Shown one piece after another: positions 1-8,399 of a stretch of 64,000 nucleotides of DNA. The translations under genes and the position numbers were made by a program. This stretch comes from Brotaphodocola catenula (GTDB taxonomy: Bacteria > Bacillota > Clostridia > Lachnospirales > Lachnospiraceae). Every line of letters starts with the position of its first letter. The stretch's first letter is position 1. The notes under the pieces are model-generated. The model ran no database searches. It had not been told where the DNA came from and saw nothing but the letters and a program-made list of their open reading frames with translations. The DNA lies in NCBI GenBank assembly GCA_020686985.1, contig JAJEPU010000006.1, positions 1 to 64,000 of the forward strand, in the 5' to 3' direction.

Positions 1-426
1 GATTATCTGCATAAATGTGCAAAACACTTTGTGACATGGTGCGTAGAAAGCCGTATCGACACCGTTGTTATGGGTGTGAATAAATACTGGAAGCAGAATT
101 CTGGGATCGGTCATCAAAATAATCAGGAGTTTGTACAGTTACCAATTACCAAACTTCGCGAAATCATTCAGTATCTTTGCGAATGGAACGGGATTCGTTG
201 CATCAAACAGGAAGAAAGCTATACCTCAAAGGCAAGTTTTCCTGAGCAAGCCTTTGATGGGGAAAGTCTGCCTTGTTTTGAGAATGTTTTTATTCTTCTT
301 CATCCTGATTATGAGAATCAAAAAAAGAACCGTCAAAAACAATTACAAGCAAAAAATTCATTTAGCAAATCAAAAGAAAAACGACAGCGACGAAAAGAAT
401 GCGTTCTTTGTCAAACTGTCGCTTAA
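1..426 (+). pseudogene. tnpB: C-terminal remnant of IS200/IS605-family TnpB
   Basis: The reading frame is open from the first base, so the N-terminal part lies outside the window. The first 80 or so residues match the TnpB/OrfB nuclease: a WCVE segment, a GVNKYWKQ segment, NNQEFVQLP and the RuvC-II glutamate motif EESYTSKASF. After about base 280 the resemblance stops. The expected last RuvC motif (NADVNG-like, carrying the third acidic residue) is missing and is replaced by Lys/Gln-rich AT-rich sequence up to the stop at 424-426. I therefore read it as a decayed copy that cannot cleave DNA. The right-end hairpin of the element follows it. Confidence 0.75.
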
Positions 427-439
427 AAGTAATCCCACT

Positions 440-531
440 GGGATAGGGCTTTGTGAATAGCCATAAGCCACTTATCGTAGTCTTTCGGAAACCACGCCTG
501 ATGGCGTAGGAAACGGAGACTTCAGACGTGG
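440..531 (+). ncRNA. IS605-type right end / omegaRNA scaffold candidate
   Basis: Immediately after the tnpB remnant is an imperfect hairpin with arms 492-501 (CCACGCCTGA) and 522-531 (TCAGACGTGG) around a GTAGGAAACGG loop, a form typical of IS200/IS605 right ends. In this family the same DNA encodes the 3' part of the omegaRNA that guides TnpB, the guide being read from the flank beyond the end. The exact boundaries are inferred. Confidence 0.45.
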
Positions 532-569
532 TAATTCATATTTTATCGTATTTCACCCAAAAAGGAAAG

Positions 570-692
570 TCATTTTAACACAACATATTTCGTGATCAGC
601 GCAATAATTTTCTCCGACTCAAGTGTTTTTGCTACATACTCATTCATCCCGGCATCATGATTTCTTTCCAGATCATCAATCGTATGGATCGG
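570..692 (-). pseudogene. Remnant of a response-regulator receiver domain (C-terminal end)
   Basis: On the minus strand, reading back from the TGA at 570-572, the translation contains DAGMNEYVAK followed by LESEKIIALITKY. This matches the last helices of CheY-like receiver domains, especially those of hybrid sensor kinases (usual form GMNEYVAKPL, with the conserved Lys). Only about 40 residues are recognisable and no start or upstream domain is visible. The Pro that normally follows the conserved Lys is Thr here. Confidence 0.5.
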
Positions 693-744
693 TCTGTCCG
701 GCGGTAATCCTCCTCTCGCGCCGAGTGCGCATCCTTGCGGAGCA

Positions 745-785
745 TTTATTATTTCATAGGACGCAATTTCCTATGAAATAATAAA
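745..785. repeat. 16-bp perfect inverted repeat
   Basis: Arms 745-760 and 770-785 are exact reverse complements around a 9-base loop (ACGCAATTT). It lies next to the gpmI terminator in a gene-free stretch. A related word, GGACGCAATTT, recurs at 37571-37581. Confidence 0.6.
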
Positions 786-850
786 AGATCCCACAGAATC
801 TGAGATTTCTGATTTTTGGCGAATTCTCAAACTCTTGGGATCTTTTTTAC
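783..850. terminator. Bidirectional terminator downstream of gpmI
   Basis: AAAAGATCCCA (783-793) pairs with TGGGATCTTTT (836-846). A T run follows on the plus strand and, because of the leading A run, also on the minus strand. It lies about 85 bases past the gpmI stop and would end that transcript. Confidence 0.75.
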
Positions 851-930
851 TTTTCTTTACTTTTTTACCGAGCTTCTCTCATCCGACTTTTCTGCCAGAT
901 GATCATTGAATCGTTGCTATCTCGCTCTGC

Positions 931-2472
931 TTATTTTACGAGCAGGCTCTTTCCGGTCATCTCCTTCGGCTGTTCCTTGCCCATCAGCTCGATCAGAGTC
1001 GGAGCGATGTCTGCAAGGCATCCGCCCTCACGCAGTTTGTAGGACGGATCTGCATTTACAAGGATAAACGGAACCGGGTTCGTGGTATGAGCGGTCCATG
1101 GCTCGCCGGTCTTGTAATCGATCAGCTGTTCTGCATTTCCGTGGTCTGCACAGATGAACATCACGCCGTTTACTTCCTTGATTGCGTCAACTGCACGACC
1201 TACACACTCATCAACGGTCTCGATTGCCTTGATTGCAGCGGACTCTACGCCGGTATGACCAACCATATCCGGGTTTGCAAAGTTGATGACGATTGCGTCA
1301 TACTCGCCGGACTTGATGCACTCCACGAGTTTATCGCAAACCGCCGGAGCACTCATCTGCGGTTTCAGATCGTAGGTCGGAACCTCCTTCGGAGACGGGA
1401 TCAGATAGCGATCCTCACCCTCGTTCGGCTCCTCGACACCGCCGTTGAAGAAGAAGGTAACGTGAGCGTACTTCTCGGTCTCAGCGATACGAGCCTGCTT
1501 TAAGCCGTTCTTTGCAAGGAACTCGCCGTAGGTGTTCGTGATCGACTCTTTTACAAATGCTACGAGCTTGTTCTCGATCGTCTCATCGTAATCGGTGAAG
1601 CATACGAACGTGGTCTTTACGCGGTCTCCGCGGTCAAATCCGTCAAATGCGTCATCACAGAAGACTCGGGTCATCTCTCTTGCACGATCCGGACGGAAGT
1701 TGAAGAAGATCACGGAATCTCCGTCCTTGATCGCTGCGACTGGAGCGCCGTTCTTCGTAACTACGGTCGGAATCACGAACTCATCGGTCTTTCCGTCATC
1801 GTAGGACGCCTGGATTGCACCGGTTGCGCTCTCTGCGTAATTGCCCTCGCCCTTCGTCATTGCGTTGTATGCCTTCTCAACGCGATCCCAGTTCTTATCA
1901 CGATCCATTGCATAGTAACGACCGGATACAGAAGCAACCTCGCCGACACCGATCTCTGCCATTTTCTGCTCAAGCTCTGCAACGAACTCCTTACCGGAAG
2001 ACGGAGGGGTGTCACGTCCATCGAGGAAGCAGTGTACATAAACTTTCTTTAAGCCATTTCTCTTTGCAAGCTCAAGCAGTCCGTAAATGTGGGTGATGTG
2101 GCTGTGCACACCGCCGGTCGATACCAGACCGAACATATGAAGAGCGGAATCATTCTTCTTGCAGTTCTCAACTGCCTCCAGGAATGCCTTGTTCTCAAAG
2201 AAATCTCCGTCCTGAATGGACTTGGTGATGCGGGTCAGCTCCTGATATACGATGCGTCCTGCGCCCATATTCATATGACCAACCTCAGAGTTACCCATCT
2301 GGCCATCCGGAAGTCCTACTGCCAGTCCACTCGCCTCACCCTTTACAAACGGGCACTGGCTCATCAGCTGATCCATCACCGGAGTCTTTGCCTCACATAC
2401 GGCATTTGCCTCACAGTTTGGATTCAGGCCATATCCGTCCAGAATCATCAATACAACTGGTCTCTTATCCAT
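931..2472 (-). CDS. gpmI: 2,3-bisphosphoglycerate-independent phosphoglycerate mutase
   Basis: Cytosolic glycolytic enzyme interconverting 3- and 2-phosphoglycerate, with two Mn2+ ions in the alkaline-phosphatase superfamily fold. The N-terminal metal motif LMILDGYG and the phosphoserine motif GQMGNSEVGH (Ser62) are intact, as are HSHITH, CFLDGRDTPP and the C-terminal metal motifs NFANPDMVGHTG and CADHGNAE. At 513 residues it has the usual length. The frame is open a further 17 codons upstream, but the ATG at 2472 has an AGAAGGAGAG ribosome binding site and starts MDKRPVVLMI, as in the family. It is a single-gene unit with its own promoter and terminator. Confidence 0.96.
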   Translation of the reverse strand: MDKRPVVLMILDGYGLNPNCEANAVCEAKTPVMDQLMSQCPFVKGEASGLAVGLPDGQMGNSEVGHMNMGAGRIVYQELTRITKSIQDGDFFENKAFLEAVENCKKNDSALHMFGLVSTGGVHSHITHIYGLLELAKRNGLKKVYVHCFLDGRDTPPSSGKEFVAELEQKMAEIGVGEVASVSGRYYAMDRDKNWDRVEKAYNAMTKGEGNYAESATGAIQASYDDGKTDEFVIPTVVTKNGAPVAAIKDGDSVIFFNFRPDRAREMTRVFCDDAFDGFDRGDRVKTTFVCFTDYDETIENKLVAFVKESITNTYGEFLAKNGLKQARIAETEKYAHVTFFFNGGVEEPNEGEDRYLIPSPKEVPTYDLKPQMSAPAVCDKLVECIKSGEYDAIVINFANPDMVGHTGVESAAIKAIETVDECVGRAVDAIKEVNGVMFICADHGNAEQLIDYKTGEPWTAHTTNPVPFILVNADPSYKLREGGCLADIAPTLIELMGKEQPKEMTGKSLLVK

Positions 2473-2591
2473 GATATACTCTCCTTCTTTTAACGACCGC
2501 CTGTCCGGTCCACTGCCAAACACAATTCGCCAAACCCATCTTATTGATCAAAATCGATCGAATATCGTTTAAACTTTGACGATTCAGAATC

Positions 2592-2620
2592 ATTGTACTT
2601 CATCATGAACAATTTTTCAA
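2592..2620 (-). promoter_or_regulatory. Sigma-A type promoter for gpmI
   Basis: On the minus strand TTGAAA (2615-2620), a 17-base spacer and TACAAT (2592-2597) give a near-consensus vegetative promoter about 120 bases upstream of the gpmI start. Confidence 0.65.
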
Positions 2621-2676
2621 GTATAAGATACATGGCAAATTCCTACTCATGTACAGCAAGAATTCTTCGACATGTT

Positions 2677-3966
2677 TTACTGCATAATTCCCTTTACCGC
2701 CCAATCGTAGGTGTTCAATGCCTGAAACAGACTCAAGTTTGCACTCTCAAGCGCATTCTTTTTCTGTGTATAAGAGATCTGTGTCTGAAGGTACTCTGCT
2801 TTGCTCAGCATTCCAAGGCTGTATTTGCTCTGTGCATTCTTCCATGTGATCTCGGCGCTCTGTGCCCCGGTCTGCGCGCTCACAAGCGCCTGTCGGCTCT
2901 GCAAAACCTGATTGTAGAGATCCTGCATTCCGGTCTTCACCTGCTCGATCTGCGCCTGCTCCTTGCTCGACTTCGCATTCATACCCGCGGTATCAGAATT
3001 TGAGGAATTACTGCGGATGCTGATCAGTTCGGTGTTATTTCCGATTGCGGTCTGCGTGTCCGCGCTTAAATCAAGGCTATCTACGCGCGAAGCATCGGCG
3101 GACGGGATCTTTGCAATCTCTATGCTTCCATCTGTCGCAAGACCGAGCATCAGACAGAGATTTTCATAGATCTCATCCTCGCTGTTCTTTGCCGACTCTG
3201 CCGACTGCTGTGCCGAGAGAAGGTTCGCATAAGCGGTGTCGACATCTGTCTGGGACGCAAGTCCTGCGCCAAGCATCGTGCAGGTGTTCTCATACTGCGT
3301 CTGGTAGAGTGCCTGCATCTGACTCGCAAGCTCCTCCTGCTGTTTTACCGACTGATACGAAATCATCAGGCTCTGCGCTCCATTCGTCAGTGTGCGCTCA
3401 AGCGAGAGCTGAGAAGATGACGAGTTCTTCCGGTTCATCCGCTGAAGCATCTTGTTGTACTGGGAGATCGATGCGCGGTAAATCGCAAGATTTGCCGAGT
3501 ACTCCGCATAGTCATCCATATCGCCGGAATCCTTCGCGTCATCCTTCTTTCGCTTATCCTCCGCAATCAGCTCTGTCAGCTCTTCCTTCATCTGCGTGTA
3601 CTGCTGACGTGTCGAGTCAGTCGCATCGGAAGCCTGCTTTGCCGAGGTATTTCCGCGGTGGATCAGACTTCCAAGCTCGTCATACTCCACCGTGTTGTCA
3701 TTTAACCTCTCCTCGGAAATCACATTTCCATCTGCCATCTCAGTCCGGGCGGTATCCTCCTCCCAGGTCACTTCGGGGCTTACGACCGGACTTGTCGCCT
3801 GCTCCCCCGAATTTGCAGAACCCGCTGATGCACCAGAGGAGGATTCTTCCGCGACATCGCTGTCCGCAAACGCCTGGATCCGGCCGACTCCACTGATCGT
3901 TGTTCCCACAGTCATTGCACTGAGGGCAAATGCCAGAGCAAGCAGGCGGGATCTTGATTTTCTCAT
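2677..3966 (-). CDS. TolC-like efflux protein (second copy), exported
   Basis: A Sec signal peptide (basic MRKSRSR, hydrophobic stretch, AFA/DS cleavage site near residue 35) precedes about 390 residues of mostly long amphipathic helices rich in Gln, Ala, Glu and Ser. It has the two-repeat coiled-coil layout of outer-membrane efflux proteins (TolC family). The last helices carry YSLGMLSKAEYLQ and LNTYDWAV, typical of the family C-terminus. It is the last gene of the pump operon, 15 bases after its paralogue. There is no lipobox. The start is the ATG at 3966, but the TTG at 3972 or GTG at 3969 are possible because the AAGGA ribosome site lies at 3983-3979. In an organism without an outer membrane its location is unclear. 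Confidence 0.8.
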   Translation of the reverse strand: MRKSRSRLLALAFALSAMTVGTTISGVGRIQAFADSDVAEESSSGASAGSANSGEQATSPVVSPEVTWEEDTARTEMADGNVISEERLNDNTVEYDELGSLIHRGNTSAKQASDATDSTRQQYTQMKEELTELIAEDKRKKDDAKDSGDMDDYAEYSANLAIYRASISQYNKMLQRMNRKNSSSSQLSLERTLTNGAQSLMISYQSVKQQEELASQMQALYQTQYENTCTMLGAGLASQTDVDTAYANLLSAQQSAESAKNSEDEIYENLCLMLGLATDGSIEIAKIPSADASRVDSLDLSADTQTAIGNNTELISIRSNSSNSDTAGMNAKSSKEQAQIEQVKTGMQDLYNQVLQSRQALVSAQTGAQSAEITWKNAQSKYSLGMLSKAEYLQTQISYTQKKNALESANLSLFQALNTYDWAVKGIMQ

Positions 3967-3981
3967 CACCAATCACCATCC

Positions 3982-5148
3982 TTACTGTGCACTCGCGAGA
4001 CCGTTCACATTCCAGCGGTAGGTCTCAAGTGCGTCCTGATACGAGATCGATGCTTCTTTCAACGCGAGACGGCTGTTTGTGAGTGCGATCTGCTGGGTCT
4101 GATTCTCATAAGCGGTAATCATGCCCACCGACAATTTCTGCTCCGACAGCGATGCCTGTCTCTCCTGAGTCGTCAGGCTTGCCTGCGCCTGCTCGTAGGC
4201 GAGCTTCGCATTCTTCAAATTCTGGTAAGCACTTGCGACCGAAGCGCGGATCTTTCGCTCGTTTCCCGCAATCGTCGTGTTCAAATTGCGCTTTGTGTCG
4301 TCTGAAACTGCATTTTCCGACTTTCTCTGGTTCACGAGAAGCGTATAGTTCTTCTCGAGTGCAGTCTGCTGGTCGGCAGAAAGGTCAATCTGATCCACCA
4401 CGCTCAAATCCACCTTCAGCAGTTCCCCGATCGTCGGAGTGGCACTGCTGTCCCAACCGAGCATCACGATCAGCGACTGTCTCGCACTCTCAACCTGCTG
4501 TTCCATCTTCTGAATCGTATTTTCCTGATCCTGAACCGCCTCAAGCGCCGTCAGCACATCGGCATCGGTGATCGTCCCGGCACTGCGTTTCGTCTGCGCC
4601 AGCTCATAATCCTGTTTCAGACGGGTCAGCGTTGCCTGTGCCTCCTCGAGCTGAAGCTGATTCTTATAATAAGAGAGGAACTTCGACTGCGCTGACAACA
4701 CAAGGTTATCCTCCGCCTGCGCATAGTTCAGATAGTAAATCCGGCTGTCCTCGAGGTTGTTGTCCGCCTGCTCTCTCAGGGACTTTGCCTGTACCTCGAG
4801 CGAGAGGTCGCTGACGCGACCGGAACCGCTGTCGTCCCCGCTCTTGCTCGCCTCGAGATCCTCCGCGAGATCCAGATAGGAATTGGAAACATCTTCTCTC
4901 GTCGTTCCGTAGTCCCTGATAAATTTCTGGTACTCATACTGATTGTTCTGAACCGTCGGGTTGTACTCGTGAATCAGATCCGCGATCTCGGAATACTCGA
5001 GATTGTCGTCCTGAAGCGCACTCCACTCCTCAGCCGTCCGGGAAAATTCCGGGCTCGACGCGAGCACTCGCGCCGGAGCCGAAATCCCAATCGTCCCGAC
5101 AGCGAGAATCCATGCCATCATGCGAAGGTTCCAGTTGACTTTTGCCAT
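3982..5148 (-). CDS. TolC-like efflux protein (first copy), exported
   Basis: Same family as the next gene in the operon. A signal peptide (about residues 1-31, ending VLAS) is followed by long helical repeats. Near the N-terminus is IADLIHEYNPTVQNNQYEYQ, and near the end SVGMITAYENQTQQIALTNS and the terminal helix ending YRWNVNGLASAQ. The ATG at 5148 has AAAGGAGAG six bases upstream. An in-frame ATG six codons further up has no good ribosome site. The gene lies 89 bases after the RND gene and is presumably co-transcribed. Known TolC proteins form trimeric channels through the outer membrane. Here it may instead form a wall-spanning or periplasm-like conduit, which is inference. Confidence 0.8.
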   Translation of the reverse strand: MAKVNWNLRMMAWILAVGTIGISAPARVLASSPEFSRTAEEWSALQDDNLEYSEIADLIHEYNPTVQNNQYEYQKFIRDYGTTREDVSNSYLDLAEDLEASKSGDDSGSGRVSDLSLEVQAKSLREQADNNLEDSRIYYLNYAQAEDNLVLSAQSKFLSYYKNQLQLEEAQATLTRLKQDYELAQTKRSAGTITDADVLTALEAVQDQENTIQKMEQQVESARQSLIVMLGWDSSATPTIGELLKVDLSVVDQIDLSADQQTALEKNYTLLVNQRKSENAVSDDTKRNLNTTIAGNERKIRASVASAYQNLKNAKLAYEQAQASLTTQERQASLSEQKLSVGMITAYENQTQQIALTNSRLALKEASISYQDALETYRWNVNGLASAQ

Positions 5149-5237
5149 TGCGCTCTCCTTTCTCATCGTTCTTATTTTTTCTTTTCGCCTAGTTATTTCT
5201 TCTTATTTTTTCTTCTTAATTATTTCTTCTTGCTTTT

Positions 5238-8200
5238 TTATTTGTCCTTATTCTCTTCGTTCTCGGTCTTTTCCTTTGCCTGCTTTTTCGCTTCTTCTCT
5301 TGCGGTGCGCTTCATCATCTTCTTGCGCGCCTTCTCAAGTTTTGCCTCCTCGCGCTTTGCTTCCTGCTCCGGGCTCTGGCTCATAATGCTGTAAAATACC
5401 GGAAGCATCAGAAGGCTCAAAAGCGTGGATGCCGTCAGACCACCGATGTTTACGATGGCAAGACCACGCGTCATCTCACCGGAATTTCCGAGTGCCATCG
5501 CCATCGGGATCATCGAGACAACGGTCGTCAGCGTTGTCATCAGGATCGGGCGAAGACGGGTAGCTCCGGCTTCAATCAGAGCCGTATCGCGGTCCATCGT
5601 CGCGCGGTACTGGTTAACCGTATCGACATAGAGGATACCTGCATTTACTACGGTTCCGACAAGCATCAGGAAACCGACGAGGGACATCATGCTAATTGCA
5701 CAGTCCGTCAGCCACAGAAGACCGAACGAACCGATCAGGCTGAACGGGATTGTGATCATAACCATCAGCGAGAACTTCGGGGACTCGAACTGGGCTGCCA
5801 TCACGACGAAGATCAGGAAGATTGCAGTTGCAATCGCTCCAAACAGTGCCGAGAACTCCTCGTTCATCGACTGATTCATCGAGTTGATACCACGGCTCAC
5901 AGTCTCAGTCAGGTTCGGCGTCAGCACCTCCGCATTCAATGTTGCCTCGGTCGACTCATTTGCCAAAGCCGTGTACTGAGCGGTGATCGTTACCTTATAT
6001 TCCTTATCCTCACGGCGAATCGTCGCCGGGCTGTCCTCAAAAGCGACATCTGCGACATCCGTCAGAAGCACAGAGCCACCATTTGAGGTTGAGAGCAGGA
6101 CTCCCTTGATCTGATCGAGGGTATCGTAAGTATTTTCCGGATAAGCGACCTTTACGGTCACGCTCTCTCCGTCGATATCAAGGTCTGTCGCCTCAATTCC
6201 GCTGACAAGGTTTCTCAGCGTGCTTCCGACCGCCGATGCACTGACTCCGTATGCCTTTGCCTTCACGGCATCCACAGTGACAGCTACAACCGGGGAAGAG
6301 TTCTCAATATTTGAGTGAACCTGAGCAACCTCCGGTCGCTCGGAAAGCTCTGTGACGATCTTGTTTGTAACTTCCTTTACCTCGTCATAGTCCGCGCCCT
6401 TGAGGATTACCTCATAGCTGTTGCCAAACGAGGACATCATACTCATCGATCCGCTGACATCGACGCTGATATTGCAGTCCGGGATGTCCTGAAGCTCCTG
6501 CTTCCACTCGTTTGCGACTTCCTTCGTGCTCATCTTTCGGTCATCCTTCAGATAAGCGGTAATGCTGACATCGCCACCACTCATCGCACCAGTTCCGCCA
6601 CCTCGCGTCATGTAGGACTCGACATCCTCATGCTGGGAAATGATCGCCTCAACCTGTTTTGCAATCTCATCGGTGCGCGCCGTCTTGAGTCCCGGTCTCG
6701 TCTCAATGCTGATTGAAACCTGCCCTTGGTCATCCGATGCCATAAGCTCCGTCTTCAGCTGTTTTCCAAGGAAAATCGAGAAAATCAGCAGAGCGACACT
6801 CACAAGCATAACGGTCTTTCTCTTCGGCAGAATCACACGCATGACACTGCGGTAAGCATCCTGAAGATCTGCAACCGGTCTTGAAAGCGGTGCTTTCGTC
6901 TTCTCAGTCGGGCGGTATAACATGTAACAGAGCGGAACAACTGCAATCGAGGAGATCAGAGAGGCAACCATACAGAAAACGATCGTCCATCCGAGAGGTC
7001 CAAGCAACTGTCCAGTCATTCCATTTAACATTGCCAGAGGGATAAATACAACGCAAGTCGTCGCTGTCGACGCTGCAACAGACGCGCCGACGATGTTCGT
7101 TCCCTCAAGTGCGTCCTTCATATATTCAACCAGTCCGCCTTCGCGCTTTGCCGACACGCGGAAACAGCTCTCAAGCACAACGATCGAGTTATCAACCATC
7201 ATGCCGACACCGAGTGTCAACGCACTCAAGGTAACGATGTTGAGCGTCATGCCCATACGTCCCATGACAATCAGAGAAGACAGAACCGAAACCGGAATCG
7301 AGCTTCCGACAATCAACGATGCCTTCAGATCTCCGAAGAACAGCCAGATGATGATCATTGAGATCACGATTGCCATGACGAGCGTCTCGGCTACGGAAAG
7401 CAGGGACTCCCTGATGCTGTCCGCGCTGTCGTTTACGATCGTGATCTTTAAATCCGAGTCCTGGCGCTGTAAGGATTCGATTGTGCTCTTAACCTGACTT
7501 GAGAGTGCCATCGCGGTCGAGCTCTGCTGTTTCGTGATCGCAATCGAGATTGTGTCATTGCCGTTGTAACGAGCAATACTGTCTCCTGCATCAGAAGTTG
7601 TGTAAATATTTGCGACATCCTGAAGCGTCACAATGTTCTTGCCTGAGGTGCTGAGCGGAATCTCACCGAGAAGTTCCTCCGTGTCGTACTTCATTTTTGT
7701 CGTCAGAGAAAGCTCCTGACTTCCGACATCGATCGTTCCCGCCGGGGAGGAGACGTTTGCATTTGCAATATCCTGAGAGATTGAGCTCATCGTCACGCCA
7801 TACTGCTTCATCTTCTCCTCAATCAGCTCGATCTTGATATACTCGCTCGAACCACCCATCAAAGAGACATCCGCTGCATTCGAGAGCTTCTCAAACTCCG
7901 GAACAATATCATCGTTTACATAGTCGTACAGATTATCTTTTTTCGTGTTCTCGATAACCATCATGATATCGGAACCGGAGTTTGAGTTCATCTCCATGAT
8001 CGTCGGTGTATCCACGTCACTCGGTAGATCACGATTGGCAACCATGTCGACCTTCTTTTTCAGATCGTCATAGGCTTCATCCATGTCAGTTCCATAATCA
8101 TACTCCAACATGATCATTGAACTTCCCTCGCTTGAATTCGAGGTGATCGATTTCAAACCGGAAAGTGTACTGACCGAATCCTCAATCGGTTTCGTGATCA

Positions 8201-8384
8201 GCTCACTGACATCCTCCGGGCTTGCACCGCTGTACTGTGTGACGACAATCATCATGGACATGTCCATGTCCGGGGAAAGCTCAAGATCCATGCCCGTGAT
8301 CGACTGATAGCCAAACACAATCAGGCAGAGGATCGCAAGAATCGCCGTTACCGGACGTTTGAGGACAAATTTTGTAATTCCCAT
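5238..8384 (-). CDS. RND-family efflux transporter (HAE/AcrB-like)
   Basis: 1048 residues with the classical RND layout: one N-terminal membrane helix, a large extracytoplasmic loop (about 35-330), six membrane helices, a second large loop (about 555-850) and five more helices. The N-terminal MGITKFVLKRPVTAILAILC and the TM4 motif LTLGVGMMVDNSIVVLES are clear. The family normally has two Asp in TM4. Here the second is Asn. In TM10 the Lys of AcrB is replaced within LVGTVVNAGILYVD. The C-terminal tail is very basic and acidic (Lys/Glu-rich, 40 residues) and cytosolic. It sits between the membrane fusion protein and the two TolC-like genes, so the substrate is likely pumped by a multi-part complex. 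The substrate is unknown. Confidence 0.93.
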   Translation of the reverse strand: MGITKFVLKRPVTAILAILCLIVFGYQSITGMDLELSPDMDMSMMIVVTQYSGASPEDVSELITKPIEDSVSTLSGLKSITSNSSEGSSMIMLEYDYGTDMDEAYDDLKKKVDMVANRDLPSDVDTPTIMEMNSNSGSDIMMVIENTKKDNLYDYVNDDIVPEFEKLSNAADVSLMGGSSEYIKIELIEEKMKQYGVTMSSISQDIANANVSSPAGTIDVGSQELSLTTKMKYDTEELLGEIPLSTSGKNIVTLQDVANIYTTSDAGDSIARYNGNDTISIAITKQQSSTAMALSSQVKSTIESLQRQDSDLKITIVNDSADSIRESLLSVAETLVMAIVISMIIIWLFFGDLKASLIVGSSIPVSVLSSLIVMGRMGMTLNIVTLSALTLGVGMMVDNSIVVLESCFRVSAKREGGLVEYMKDALEGTNIVGASVAASTATTCVVFIPLAMLNGMTGQLLGPLGWTIVFCMVASLISSIAVVPLCYMLYRPTEKTKAPLSRPVADLQDAYRSVMRVILPKRKTVMLVSVALLIFSIFLGKQLKTELMASDDQGQVSISIETRPGLKTARTDEIAKQVEAIISQHEDVESYMTRGGGTGAMSGGDVSITAYLKDDRKMSTKEVANEWKQELQDIPDCNISVDVSGSMSMMSSFGNSYEVILKGADYDEVKEVTNKIVTELSERPEVAQVHSNIENSSPVVAVTVDAVKAKAYGVSASAVGSTLRNLVSGIEATDLDIDGESVTVKVAYPENTYDTLDQIKGVLLSTSNGGSVLLTDVADVAFEDSPATIRREDKEYKVTITAQYTALANESTEATLNAEVLTPNLTETVSRGINSMNQSMNEEFSALFGAIATAIFLIFVVMAAQFESPKFSLMVMITIPFSLIGSFGLLWLTDCAISMMSLVGFLMLVGTVVNAGILYVDTVNQYRATMDRDTALIEAGATRLRPILMTTLTTVVSMIPMAMALGNSGEMTRGLAIVNIGGLTASTLLSLLMLPVFYSIMSQSPEQEAKREEAKLEKARKKMMKRTAREEAKKQAKEKTENEENKDK

Positions 8385-8399
8385 AGTCTCTGTTCCTCC

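Noticed and set aside
3045..3896. 283-codon plus-strand frame opposite the TolC-like gene
   Set aside because: Pro/Ser/Arg/His-rich shadow translation on the antisense of a well-supported coding region.
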